Shown: positions 1-7,273, counted from the stretch's first letter. The stretch is 9,748 nt of DNA from an uncultured Methanobrevibacter sp. (GCA_900317865.1 ONIK01000079.1:1-9748), one strand, 5' to 3'. Notes: generated from the letters alone by a model not told the origin. Program-made: numbers and translations.

Positions 1-3000
1 TTGTCCTTTAAATGAACCACAGTTAAATGTTTACTTGGATATTAAGGCAAATGAGAAGAATGATACTTATTTAATACCATTAATTATGGATATTTCAGGG
101 GAGTATGGTGTTGAGGATATTAGGTCTGCTTTGGGTGTGATGTTTGATGCACATCCGATTTTAGGCATGTGTGTTAGTGATGATTATGATGTCCCTTATT
201 TAATTAAAGGATCTAAACCTTTAATTATTGCTAAATCTGGTGTTAGTGATGAATTTATTACAAAATTTTTAACAGAACCATTTGATTTGCATGATAGTTT
301 ATGCAGGTTCTTAATTGTTGAGGAAGATGATGGTTTTGTTATATATGCTGTTTTCCACCATATTATCTTTGATGCCATATCTGATGATGTTTTTAAACGT
401 GATTTATTGAGTATTCTTGATGGGTGTGGTGTTGATTTGGATGATTCCTTCTTGATGGCTTCTGCATTTAATCAACAAATTGCTGAAAGTACTGATTATG
501 TTAAAGCAGAAAAATTTTATGAGTCAATGTTGGCTGATGTTGATGATACTGGCGAGTTGTTAGATTGTGTTTTGGCTGATGGTCCAGGTTCTACCTTAAT
601 TGATTTGGATATTGATAATAATTTGCTTAAATCATTTTTAGAAAAACATAATGTTAATTTAAATGTTTTATTTAGTGGTGTTTTTGCTTATACTTTATCT
701 CGTTTTGTAGGCTGTGAGAAGGTTTTATTTAATATTGTGGAGAATGGACGTGACAGATATGGAAATTATAATTCTATAGGCATGTTTGTTAATACTTTAC
801 CTTTATTGGTTGATTGTAAAAATCAGGATATTAGTGCTTTTATGAAGTATGTATCTAGTAGAGTCTATAGTGTCATGAGGTATAATTATTATCCATTTAG
901 ATTATTGGCCAATAATTATGATATTAAGTCGGATATTATTTTCCAATTTTTACCAGAATGGGTTAGAGGCACTAATAATGATTCTGATGAAAATATTATC
1001 AACACTGATGCAAATGAAATATTAAACAATATGGCTGATTTAATTGCTGATTTAACTGTAGAGATTATTCAACGAGGTAATGAATATCTTTTAAGTGTTG
1101 TTTATAGTGATAAATATTCTAGTGGTTTTATTAACCGTTTTGTTGAATCTTATAAATTTATATTAAATGATATCTTGAATGTTGACGAATTAAGTGATAT
1201 TAGTTATGTTTCCAGTGATGATTTGGTTCTTTTAGATGAATTTAATGATAATAGGCATGATTTGTTATATAATAATGTTTTGGATGCTTTTAATGCTAAT
1301 TTAGTTAAGTATCCGGATAATATTTTGGTTTCTTATGAGGATAAGACCTATTCTTATGGTGAAGGTGCTTTTATTGCAGATAAGATTGCTAAATCTTTAA
1401 TTGATTTAGATGTGGAGTCTGGAGATTGTATTGGTTTTTTAGTTCCTCGAAGTGAATTATATATGTTTTCTGTTTTAGGTATTTCGTCTTGCGGTGCTGT
1501 TTTTGTTCCATTGGATGATGATTTACCTGATGATCGTTTGAGTTTTATGTTATGTGATAGTGATTGTAAGGCTGTTATTGTTAGTGATGATACGCAGGAG
1601 CGTTTATCTAATTTTGAATACGATGGTTCTGTTTTAAATATTTCTGATATTGTTAATTGTGATGTTGGAAGTTTATCTAATTTAACGGTAACTTATGGTG
1701 ATTTGGCTTGTATTTTGTATACTAGTGGTACTACTGGTATTCCAAAAGGTGTTAAGGTTACTCATATATCTTTAATTAATGTTTGTGAAAATTATATTAG
1801 GAATTATAATTTGGATTCAGATGACGTTTATGGTTTGTTTTCTGCTATTGGTTTTGATATGAGTAGTTTTGTTATTAGTGTAGTTATGTGCAGTGGTGCT
1901 TCTTTGGATGTTGTACCTGAGGATATTCGATTAGATATGTTGAAATTAAATGAGTATTTTATTAATCATAATGTTACTCAAACATTTATTACTACGCAGG
2001 TAGGTAAATTATTTGTGGAAAATGTTAATAAAACTTCATTGGATCTTTTACTTGTTGCTGGTGAAAGTTTAGGTGATTTTAATAGTCCTGAAAATTATCG
2101 TGTTGTTGATGCATATGGTCCTACTGAATCTTTTGCTTTTGTTAGTTCAATTGATTGTGTTAAAAAATTGAATTGCTCTTCTATGGGTTTTGCTAATTTT
2201 AATATTAGGTTTTATGTTTTGGATGACGAGTTAAGGCAAGTTCCTGTAGGTGCTGTGGGTGAGTTGTATATTGCGGGTTATCAACTTGCCCGTGGTTATT
2301 TGAATCGTGATGATGAAACAAGTCGTGCTTTTATTGATAATCCTTATGATGATACCGAAGGTTTTAATAGATTGTATCGTACGGGTGATATGGTGCGTTT
2401 TTTACCTGACGGTAGTCTTGGAATTGTGGGTCGCCGCGATGGTCAGGTTAAGATTCGTGGAAATCGTGTAGAGCTTGGTGAGGTAGAGTCTGTTATAAGG
2501 AGTATTGATTTTGTTGAGGACGTTACCGTTCAAACTGTGGATAATAATGGTAATAATGAGTTAGTTGCATATGTTGTAGTATCTCGTGAACCAGATTATA
2601 TGGTTCCATCTTATGTTGTTGAGTTGGATAAAATTCCTTTGACTGTTAATGGTAAGGTTGATAATGGTGCTTTGCCTGATGTTGATTTAGAATCTTTAAT
2701 TGTGGAGTATGTTGCTCCAACTAATGAAACTGAAAAGGCAATTGTTGATGCATTTGAGACTGTGTTTAATCAAAAAGGCATTGGATTAAATGATGATTTC
2801 ATTCGACTTGGTGGAGATTCTATTAGGGCTATTCGTCTTATTTCATTGCTTGAAAAAAATAGTATTTCTTGTAGTGCTAGGGATATATTAAAAGCTAAAA
2901 CACCTTATAATATTGCTAAGATGATTTGTAGTGATGAAAAAGAATATGGCTTTGTATTGGCAAGAGAAGGTACTACAAATCAGAATATGTTTTTATTACC

Positions 3001-3604
3001 TCCTGCAGGAGGATTAGCATTGACTTATAATAAATTAATTAAAGACATGAATTTTGAGGGCAATGTTTATATTATTGATGATTACCAATATGAATTGTCT
3101 GTTAATGAAATAAGACAAGTTGATGGTCAGAGTATTGCATTTGAAAAGTATTGGGATGCTATTAAAGATATTTTCCAAGATGGCGATATACTTGTTGGAT
3201 ACTCCATAGGTTGTTTGCATGTATCACTTCTGTGTGAACGTTTAGAGAAAATCAAAAAAGTTGAAAAATGTGTTTTAATAGATGGAACACTTAAATTTGT
3301 AAATGATAAGCCATTAACTGATGAGGACATTTCATCAGAAATAAAACATGTTAAAGAAAATTATTTAAATGGCATTAATGATGTTGAATTTGAAGAGAAA
3401 ATGATTGAAGTTTTCATTAGTAATCTTAGATGGAAATTACCTAAACCAAAAGTAAATTCACATGTTATTTATTTAAGTACAGTTAATAAATATAAAGAAG
3501 AATTAGATGAAATGGCTTCAGATTATGAGTTTATCAATATTAATTCAACACATGATGATATTATTGATAAGGATGTAGATAAAATATTTAAATATTTAAA
3601 TTAA
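1..3604 (+). CDS. Nonribosomal peptide synthetase, terminal C-A-PCP-TE module (5' end outside window)
   Basis: This is the last module of an NRPS, which would activate one amino acid, condense it onto an upstream chain and release the peptide. The frame is open to the left edge (first full codon at 2), and the codons before the TTG at 35 already encode a condensation-domain start (CPLNEPQLNVYLD, like motif C1), so TTG 35 is not the real start. Numbering from TTG 35: condensation domain about 1-400 with H108-H109-x3-D113 and GMFVNTLPL. Adenylation domain about 420-880 with YTSGTTGIPKG (562-572), AYGPTE (693-698), YRTGD (781-785) and K874 in the A10 motif. Carrier domain with LGGDS, phosphopantetheine Ser929. 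Type I thioesterase with GYSIG (Ser1057), likely Asp1083 and His1173. The binding-pocket code by hand alignment to GrsA reads D-M-F-F-L-A-A-A-F-K, closest in style to aliphatic codes; this substrate guess is weak. Family call is firm; product unknown. Confidence 0.95.
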   Translation, partial: CPLNEPQLNVYLDIKANEKNDTYLIPLIMDISGEYGVEDIRSALGVMFDAHPILGMCVSDDYDVPYLIKGSKPLIIAKSGVSDEFITKFLTEPFDLHDSLCRFLIVEEDDGFVIYAVFHHIIFDAISDDVFKRDLLSILDGCGVDLDDSFLMASAFNQQIAESTDYVKAEKFYESMLADVDDTGELLDCVLADGPGSTLIDLDIDNNLLKSFLEKHNVNLNVLFSGVFAYTLSRFVGCEKVLFNIVENGRDRYGNYNSIGMFVNTLPLLVDCKNQDISAFMKYVSSRVYSVMRYNYYPFRLLANNYDIKSDIIFQFLPEWVRGTNNDSDENIINTDANEILNNMADLIADLTVEIIQRGNEYLLSVVYSDKYSSGFINRFVESYKFILNDILNVDELSDISYVSSDDLVLLDEFNDNRHDLLYNNVLDAFNANLVKYPDNILVSYEDKTYSYGEGAFIADKIAKSLIDLDVESGDCIGFLVPRSELYMFSVLGISSCGAVFVPLDDDLPDDRLSFMLCDSDCKAVIVSDDTQERLSNFEYDGSVLNISDIVNCDVGSLSNLTVTYGDLACILYTSGTTGIPKGVKVTHISLINVCENYIRNYNLDSDDVYGLFSAIGFDMSSFVISVVMCSGASLDVVPEDIRLDMLKLNEYFINHNVTQTFITTQVGKLFVENVNKTSLDLLLVAGESLGDFNSPENYRVVDAYGPTESFAFVSSIDCVKKLNCSSMGFANFNIRFYVLDDELRQVPVGAVGELYIAGYQLARGYLNRDDETSRAFIDNPYDDTEGFNRLYRTGDMVRFLPDGSLGIVGRRDGQVKIRGNRVELGEVESVIRSIDFVEDVTVQTVDNNGNNELVAYVVVSREPDYMVPSYVVELDKIPLTVNGKVDNGALPDVDLESLIVEYVAPTNETEKAIVDAFETVFNQKGIGLNDDFIRLGGDSIRAIRLISLLEKNSISCSARDILKAKTPYNIAKMICSDEKEYGFVLAREGTTNQNMFLLPPAGGLALTYNKLIKDMNFEGNVYIIDDYQYELSVNEIRQVDGQSIAFEKYWDAIKDIFQDGDILVGYSIGCLHVSLLCERLEKIKKVEKCVLIDGTLKFVNDKPLTDEDISSEIKHVKENYLNGINDVEFEEKMIEVFISNLRWKLPKPKVNSHVIYLSTVNKYKEELDEMASDYEFININSTHDDIIDKDVDKIFKYLN

Positions 3605-3635
3605 TTAAAAAAAATAATATGATAATGCCTTTAAA

Positions 3636-3679
3636 GTGCAATTCATCTCCGGCTTGCAGAAGCCGGAGAATTCTTGCAC
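3636..3679 (+). terminator. GC-rich two-part hairpin after the NRPS gene
   Basis: GTGCAA (3636-3641) pairs with TTGCAC (3674-3679). Inside it lies a symmetric 5x5 internal loop and then a perfect 9-bp stem CTCCGGCTT/AAGCCGGAG closed by the tetraloop GCAG. It starts 32 bp after the NRPS stop and stands out in very AT-rich surroundings. There is no T-run after it on the plus strand. On the minus strand an 8-T run (complement of 3607-3614) lies about 22 bp beyond it. It may end NRPS transcription, protect the mRNA 3' end, or act for minus-strand transcription from the 3742-4102 region. Structure is seen; role is inferred. Confidence 0.5.
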
Positions 3680-3741
3680 AAAAATGTTAAATCTTAACTG
3701 AATAAAAAGCTCAATATTCACTAACCTATAATAAAGTTAGT

Positions 3742-4102
3742 TCATTCTAATTCAAATAATTTAATTTCTTTTAAGATTTCTTTAAAATTTTTACTATCCA
3801 TATGGCGAAAATCATCACTGAACAATGATTCCCCACCATATTCCACACTACTTTCAAAATCAATTTTTTTAAAGCCAAACATTTTAACTAAAGTATCCTA
3901 AAGGATTTCATCGAAAAACAAATCCCTTTATATCCAGATGACCTGGAAAATTTAGATATGTATCATAATCTTCTTCAATATATGTTTTAATCGCCTTCAT
4001 GACCATTTCATCCAATTCTTTTGAAGTGAATTTTTTCCAGTGAGTTAGTTCAAAAGCATACCGCTCTTCAAAATCAACTGACTCGAATTTGTAGTAGTAC
4101 AT
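3742..4102 (-). pseudogene. Broken small gene of unknown function (frameshift and in-frame stop)
   Basis: The 5' part (4102 down to 3908) encodes 64 residues, MYYYKFESVDFEERYAFELT onward to GFVFR, then stops. Shifting by one base just before that stop gives D-E-I-L, an in-frame TAG, then D-T-L-V-K leading straight into 46 more residues (3882-3742) that start MFGFKKIDFESS and end IKLFELE. The two pieces read as one original protein of about 120 residues, acidic and rich in aromatic residues, without a signal peptide or membrane helix. One frameshift plus one stop point to decay rather than two separate genes. I do not recognise the family. A 6-bp inverted repeat ACTAAC/GTTAGT (3720-3741) abuts the final stop and may be its terminator. 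Alternatively an annotator may call only the 64-residue frame (3908-4102). Confidence 0.6.
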
Positions 4103-4124
4103 GAAAATACTCTATAAGGATTAA

Positions 4125-4135
4125 CTTATTTAAAG
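4125..4135 (-). promoter_or_regulatory. TATA box of the broken small gene
   Basis: On the minus strand the sequence reads CTTTAAATAAG, centred about 28 bp before the ATG at 4102. That spacing puts transcription start at or just before the start codon, as expected for leaderless archaeal transcripts. No Shine-Dalgarno sequence is visible before this ATG. Confidence 0.45.
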
Positions 4136-4188
4136 TTTTAGGTTTAAAATTGACCCCATTTCGTGAAAGTGCTATGAAAAAACCATAA

Positions 4189-4225
4189 TATATAAAGTTA
4201 ACCCTTAAATCTTTTAAAATAGGGA
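4189..4225 (+). promoter_or_regulatory. Probable old promoter and ribosome binding site of the MATE gene
   Basis: TATATAAA (4189-4196) is a good archaeal TATA box with predicted start near 4220. AGGGA (4221-4225) lies 5 bp before the ATG at 4231, which opens a reading frame in the same frame as the MATE gene downstream. After nine codons that frame meets TAG (4258-4260). The signals appear intact although the reading frame behind them is not. Confidence 0.4.
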
Positions 4226-4230
4226 AATCA

Positions 4231-4383
4231 ATGATAACAAAAGCATATTTTAAAAATTAGCCTGAAAATTATATTAAGTATAGAGTCCAAAATTTATTAC
4301 AGAAATGTTACCGGAGAGCTGTAAGTAAAACATCTTTCTTACGGGAATATTTAATTCCAATTATAGCTTTTGCATATATATTC
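4231..4383 (+). pseudogene. Degenerate 5' part of the MATE gene
   Basis: ATG 4231 gives MITKAYFKN and then TAG. The same frame then stays open into the MATE coding region. Codons 4345-4383 encode EYLIPIIAFAYIF, which fits the EYL-x-P membrane-helix start seen before helix 4 of MATE proteins, so homology begins upstream of the first usable ATG (4384). The residues before that (PENYIKYRVQNLLQ onward) do not look like MATE helices 1-3, and there is no room for the roughly 120 residues expected. An internal deletion plus a nonsense change in the 5' region explains this best. Confidence 0.45.
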
Positions 4384-5685
4384 ATGTTTGTTAATTTTTT
4401 CTCTGAAACTTTACAGGCAGAAGGAAATTCAAGAATACCAACCATATTCATAATATCATCAAATATTTTAAATATAATATTGGATCCTATTTTTATTTTT
4501 AATTTGAATTTGGGAGTTAAAGGAGCGTCATATGCCACTGTTTTATCCTCACTAATTCCTTTTATTATTTTTGTATTTCTATATTTGAATGGAAGAACAA
4601 AAATTCCATTATCTAGAAAATACTTTAAATTCCGCCTGTATATACTTGTTGAAATTTTCAAAGTCGCATTTCCTAATTTCCTGGATGATGGATTATGGGC
4701 TTTCTCATCATCATTTATTAATGGCATATTAACAATAACAATGGGACCTATTGGACCAGTACTTTATTCCACATCAAATAAACTTAAAACTTTATTGAGT
4801 GCACCTGTTAAGGGTTATGGAAGGGCATTAATGAGCGTTACAGGACATTTATTCGGTGCACATGAATTCGATGAATTAAATGAAATGTATAAATACGCAC
4901 TTAAAATATCTCTTATAACAACAGTTGTAGTGATGACGGCATTCATAATTTTGCGGGATTTTGCATTCAGCTTTTTCTCAATTACTGGAATGCAAACAGA
5001 AATATATTGGATAGCGATTTTGGGAACAGTCATAATGCTTTCAATTCCATTTTCCATTATTTCTTCAAAAATGTTAGATGGTTTTGGAAAAAGTATGTAT
5101 TCACTGTTATTCACTTTTATCAAAATTGGATTGGAAACCGGTTTAATATATTTATTGAATAATATGCTTTCTAATGGCAGCTGTGTCCTTATTGGAATAA
5201 CAATTACTGAAATAATATTCGCAATTGTATATTATGTATTCTTAAGATACTTGTTCAATAATTTTGATGAAAAATATGAAAATAAAGAAGTTGTTAAAAC
5301 GTTCAAATCTGATAATGAACTCGAATTTTTGAAAGAAGGTGGGAAAATCAAAGATAATGGAGCGAATAAAAATAAGACCCTAAAAAAAATACTGTTAAAT
5401 ATAGCATTAATAGCCCTGATAATTGGAGTAATATGGATTGTGCTTTCACCTATTTCAGTTAATAATTATCCTATATTCATAGGCGGAATAATTTGTTTAG
5501 CTATCTGTACCGTCAGCATCTATCTAATAACAAGATTAAATCGACCTATAATTTCTTTATTTGGATTTGTTGCCTCTGCCATCATACTTTTCATATTCAT
5601 GCATAGTTATGGTAATGAATCTATTCTTTGGTTTATCCTTGCTGAGATTTTTATAGTGTTTATTATCATAATTCTAAAACGCTGA
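4384..5685 (+). CDS. MATE-family efflux transporter, N-terminally truncated, with extra C-terminal membrane helices
   Basis: MATE proteins export drugs or metabolites in exchange for Na+ or H+. Recognised from QAEGNSRIPT (residues 11-20) followed by NILNIILDPIFIFNLNLGVKG (about 28-47), the classic stretch around helices 4-5, and from the second-half motif GHLFGAHEFDELN (154-166). A normal MATE protein has 12 helices in two six-helix bundles; here helices 1-3 and part of 4 are absent, so transport by this polypeptide is doubtful and the gene is probably a pseudogene. After the usual end (FLRYLF, about 286-291) come a charged linker (about 292-335) and four further predicted helices (about 336-358, 362-385, 388-410, 412-432). 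It lies downstream of the NRPS on the same strand, so peptide export is a plausible former role. ATG 4384 is simply the first in-frame start. Confidence 0.7.
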   Translation: MFVNFFSETLQAEGNSRIPTIFIISSNILNIILDPIFIFNLNLGVKGASYATVLSSLIPFIIFVFLYLNGRTKIPLSRKYFKFRLYILVEIFKVAFPNFLDDGLWAFSSSFINGILTITMGPIGPVLYSTSNKLKTLLSAPVKGYGRALMSVTGHLFGAHEFDELNEMYKYALKISLITTVVVMTAFIILRDFAFSFFSITGMQTEIYWIAILGTVIMLSIPFSIISSKMLDGFGKSMYSLLFTFIKIGLETGLIYLLNNMLSNGSCVLIGITITEIIFAIVYYVFLRYLFNNFDEKYENKEVVKTFKSDNELEFLKEGGKIKDNGANKNKTLKKILLNIALIALIIGVIWIVLSPISVNNYPIFIGGIICLAICTVSIYLITRLNRPIISLFGFVASAIILFIFMHSYGNESILWFILAEIFIVFIIIILKR

Positions 5686-5714
5686 TTTGACACAATCACA
5701 ACACATATCAATTG

Positions 5715-5906
5715 GATGTGAAAAAATATTCTCAAAAAAAAGTAAAGATGATTAAATTGATTCAATCATCCATCCTTATCAATCTTTTTAAAAGCTAAAG
5801 GATATATGGCAAGCATTATGAAAGTACATAGAGAATGCACAATACATTTAACCAGGCCGATATTGCCTGCAAATTTCGGGATTAAGACAAAGCAATATAA
5901 AATAAT
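5715..5906. repeat. Direct duplication, copy A (degenerate 3' end of PAP2 gene plus downstream flank)
   Basis: About 190 bp closely match 6130-6323 in the same orientation, beginning at GATGTG and running through AATTTCGGG. Scattered substitutions and small indels are present, including runs of A of different length and a 2-bp loss near 5890. The matched unit covers about 50 bp downstream of the PAP2 stop and its last roughly 46 codons. Confidence 0.85.
5766..5906 (-). pseudogene. Relic of a PAP2 phosphatase gene (C-terminal codons only)
   Basis: Read on the minus strand this gives PKFAGNIGLVKCIVHSLC and continues to AFKKIDKDG and TGA, matching the end of the intact PAP2 protein encoded at 6181-7095 with few changes (for example NTDLV to NIGLV, HFL to HSL, DRDG to DKDG). 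A 2-bp deletion upstream breaks the frame, and similarity is lost beyond about 5906, so no catalytic motif remains. Forty bases further upstream the PAP2-type promoter module is present again (5948-6000). The relic therefore appears to be a tandem copy with about 770 bp of its middle deleted. Confidence 0.75.
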
Positions 5907-5947
5907 ACTATTTTATTTATAAATTTAAAAAAACTTCTTAAAATGGC

Positions 5948-6000
5948 TTTGCCCGTATACTTTACAAAATATAATGTACTTTTAGCTCATACACTATAAT
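5948..6000 (-). promoter_or_regulatory. Shared promoter-operator module, copy 1
   Basis: First of three copies of a conserved block of about 50 bp. Its first 49 bases match copy 3 at 46 positions by hand count. It contains GTATACTTTAC (5955-5965), a one-base variant of the palindrome in the other copies, and on the minus strand ATTATATTTTG as TATA-like element. It points at the PAP2 relic. Weaker similarity with the copy 2 region extends on both sides (about 5930-6012 against 7120-7201), so this copy came along with the PAP2 duplication. Confidence 0.6.
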
Positions 6001-6129
6001 ATTTCACACATACCCCTATTAATTTCAGTGCCAAATCAGACACTATTTTACACAATAATCCCTGCATAAAAGAAACAATGACAAAAAAATATTTACTTAA
6101 TTAATTTTTTGCCAAATGAGTTCATATTT

Positions 6130-6323
6130 GATGTGAAAAAAATATTCTCAAAAAAAGTAAAGATGATTAAATGGATTAAGTCATCCATCCCTATCAATCT
6201 TTTTAAAAGCTAAAGGATATATGGCAAGCATTATGAAAGTACATAGAAAATGCACAATACATTTAACCAGGTCGGTATTGCCTGCAAATTTCGGGAATAA
6301 GACAAAAAGCAATACAAACAATA
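6130..6323. repeat. Direct duplication, copy B (3' end of intact PAP2 gene plus flank)
   Basis: This is the functional partner of the repeat at 5715-5906. It includes the last codons of the PAP2 gene and about 50 bp beyond its stop. The two copies are roughly 415 bp apart start to start. No terminal inverted repeats or transposase remnant accompany them, so ordinary tandem duplication is more likely than a mobile element. Confidence 0.85.
6136..6156 (-). terminator. Double T-run terminator of the PAP2 gene
   Basis: On the minus strand, 24 bp after the PAP2 stop, there are two runs of seven T (complement of 6150-6156 and 6136-6142). T-runs without a hairpin are the usual archaeal terminators. 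Similar runs of eight and six T are kept after the relic at 5721-5741. Confidence 0.5.
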
Positions 6324-7095
6324 TGACTGCTCCAACAATCCTTACTATTGCATCCCTTCTGCTTTTAGGATTTTCGAAGTTAACATATTTTTCCTCAACA
6401 AGAAAACCTAATGAAATTCCCAAAGCCAATGCCACATACTTAATATAACTTATTTCAGGACAGAACAATACACCAACCAAAGACAGAGCGCAAATAGACA
6501 AATAAAGATATGCTCTATTTTCAATCTTGTCGTAAATACGAGCCAATATTAAAATTATCGCCAAAGCAATAATAAACCCCGCAATAGTATCAGTCGGAAA
6601 GTGAACGCCTAGTCCAACCCTTGAAAGAGCAACAATAAAAACTCCAATCAATCCAATAGAGAAATAAAGAATATTCCTGACGTATATCGGAATTGCCAAA
6701 AACAGGTTGGTTGCCATCATCGTATGTCCACTTGGAAACGAATATCCCTGGATTTTAAAGTCAAAAGGATTCTGGTCAGCCACATCGGCACGAATGCACT
6801 TGATTGTATCAACAGCGGCATATGGCCTTAAACGTGCAACAGTCACCTTGAGAAATTCGCAGCACACACCAGCCACACCCAACGAAAGCAATGTGAATTT
6901 ACCCCAATCCTTGTTGTATGCCAAATAAATTAAAATGAATAACAATGCAAGGACATTTTTAGAGACCACCTCTGCAATAACTTCAAAAAATCCTAATACT
7001 AAACCTGGAAGAGTACTTTGCAGGAATATTATCAGAAAAACTTCCCACGGAAAATAAAAAACTGTTTCAAACATACTATTGAATATATTTGACAT
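6181..7095 (-). CDS. PAP2-superfamily membrane phosphatase
   Basis: The 304-residue integral membrane protein carries the full PAP2 signature: K83-x6-R90-P91, then SFPSGH (119-124, catalytic-pocket Ser122 and His124) and SR-x5-H-x3-D (S158, R159, nucleophile His165, D169). Such enzymes remove phosphate from lipid or polyprenyl (pyro)phosphates at the membrane. In an archaeon a polyprenyl carrier or a lipid precursor is a reasonable substrate, but this is inference. Helices flank each motif, and the active-site loops should face one side. After the catalytic domain (to about 185) there is an extension of some 120 residues with about four more helices, interrupted by a charged segment VEEKYVNFENPKSRRD (about 234-249). 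No Shine-Dalgarno is evident before ATG 7095. Transcription likely starts at promoter copy 2, giving a leader of about 45 nt. A partial, dead copy lies downstream. Confidence 0.9.
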   Translation of the reverse strand: MSNIFNSMFETVFYFPWEVFLIIFLQSTLPGLVLGFFEVIAEVVSKNVLALLFILIYLAYNKDWGKFTLLSLGVAGVCCEFLKVTVARLRPYAAVDTIKCIRADVADQNPFDFKIQGYSFPSGHTMMATNLFLAIPIYVRNILYFSIGLIGVFIVALSRVGLGVHFPTDTIAGFIIALAIILILARIYDKIENRAYLYLSICALSLVGVLFCPEISYIKYVALALGISLGFLVEEKYVNFENPKSRRDAIVRIVGAVILFVLLFVLFPKFAGNTDLVKCIVHFLCTFIMLAIYPLAFKKIDRDG

Positions 7096-7137
7096 TTAAT
7101 AAAAAGATTACTAACTGGAAAACTAATTAAAAAGGAT

Positions 7138-7190
7138 TTTGCCCGTATACTATACAAAATATTTACTACTTTTGGCTCCTACAACATAAT
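7138..7190 (-). promoter_or_regulatory. Shared promoter-operator module, copy 2 (PAP2 gene)
   Basis: It contains GTATACTATAC (7145-7155), an inverted repeat GTATA/TATAC around one base, flanked by TTTGCCC and by CTTTTGGCTCCTACA. It sits 43 bp before the PAP2 start codon in the same orientation as copies 1 and 3. The TATA-like part is the most divergent of the three (TAAATATTTTG on the minus strand). The near-palindrome falls between the TATA-like element and the expected start of transcription, a typical position for a repressor site in archaea. Confidence 0.6.
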
Positions 7191-7212
7191 ATTAGCTTAC
7201 ATAATATAAGGA

Positions 7213-7244
7213 AGTTGGTATAAAATTATACACTTACTCCAACT
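7213..7244 (-). terminator. Candidate hairpin after the ATPase gene
   Basis: AGTTGG (7213-7218) and CCAACT (7239-7244) are complementary, and nested at the left is a second perfect repeat GTATAA-AA-TTATAC (7218-7231). The element lies 30-60 bp beyond the stop of the minus-strand ATPase gene. It could end that transcript. Its inner repeat also resembles the GTATA/TATAC operator of the promoter modules, so a regulatory role cannot be excluded. Confidence 0.3.
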
Positions 7245-7273
7245 CCAAAACTTATTATGAATATTGATTCAGT

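Noticed and set aside
35..37. TTG as the start codon of the NRPS
   Set aside because: The same frame is open to the left edge and already encodes condensation-domain motif C1 before it, so the gene begins outside the window.
3890..3896. In-frame TAG in the small broken gene as a pyrrolysine codon
   Set aside because: The gene also needs a frameshift to be read through, and no pyrrolysine machinery or Pyl-using enzyme is in sight; decay is simpler.
4308..4727. 139-codon minus-strand frame across the MATE gene start
   Set aside because: It is the complement of a stretch with clear MATE homology and has no domain signal of its own.
6221..6928. Plus-strand open frames at 6221-6448 and 6707-6928
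   Set aside because: Both lie inside the PAP2 gene on the other strand, which has complete catalytic motifs.
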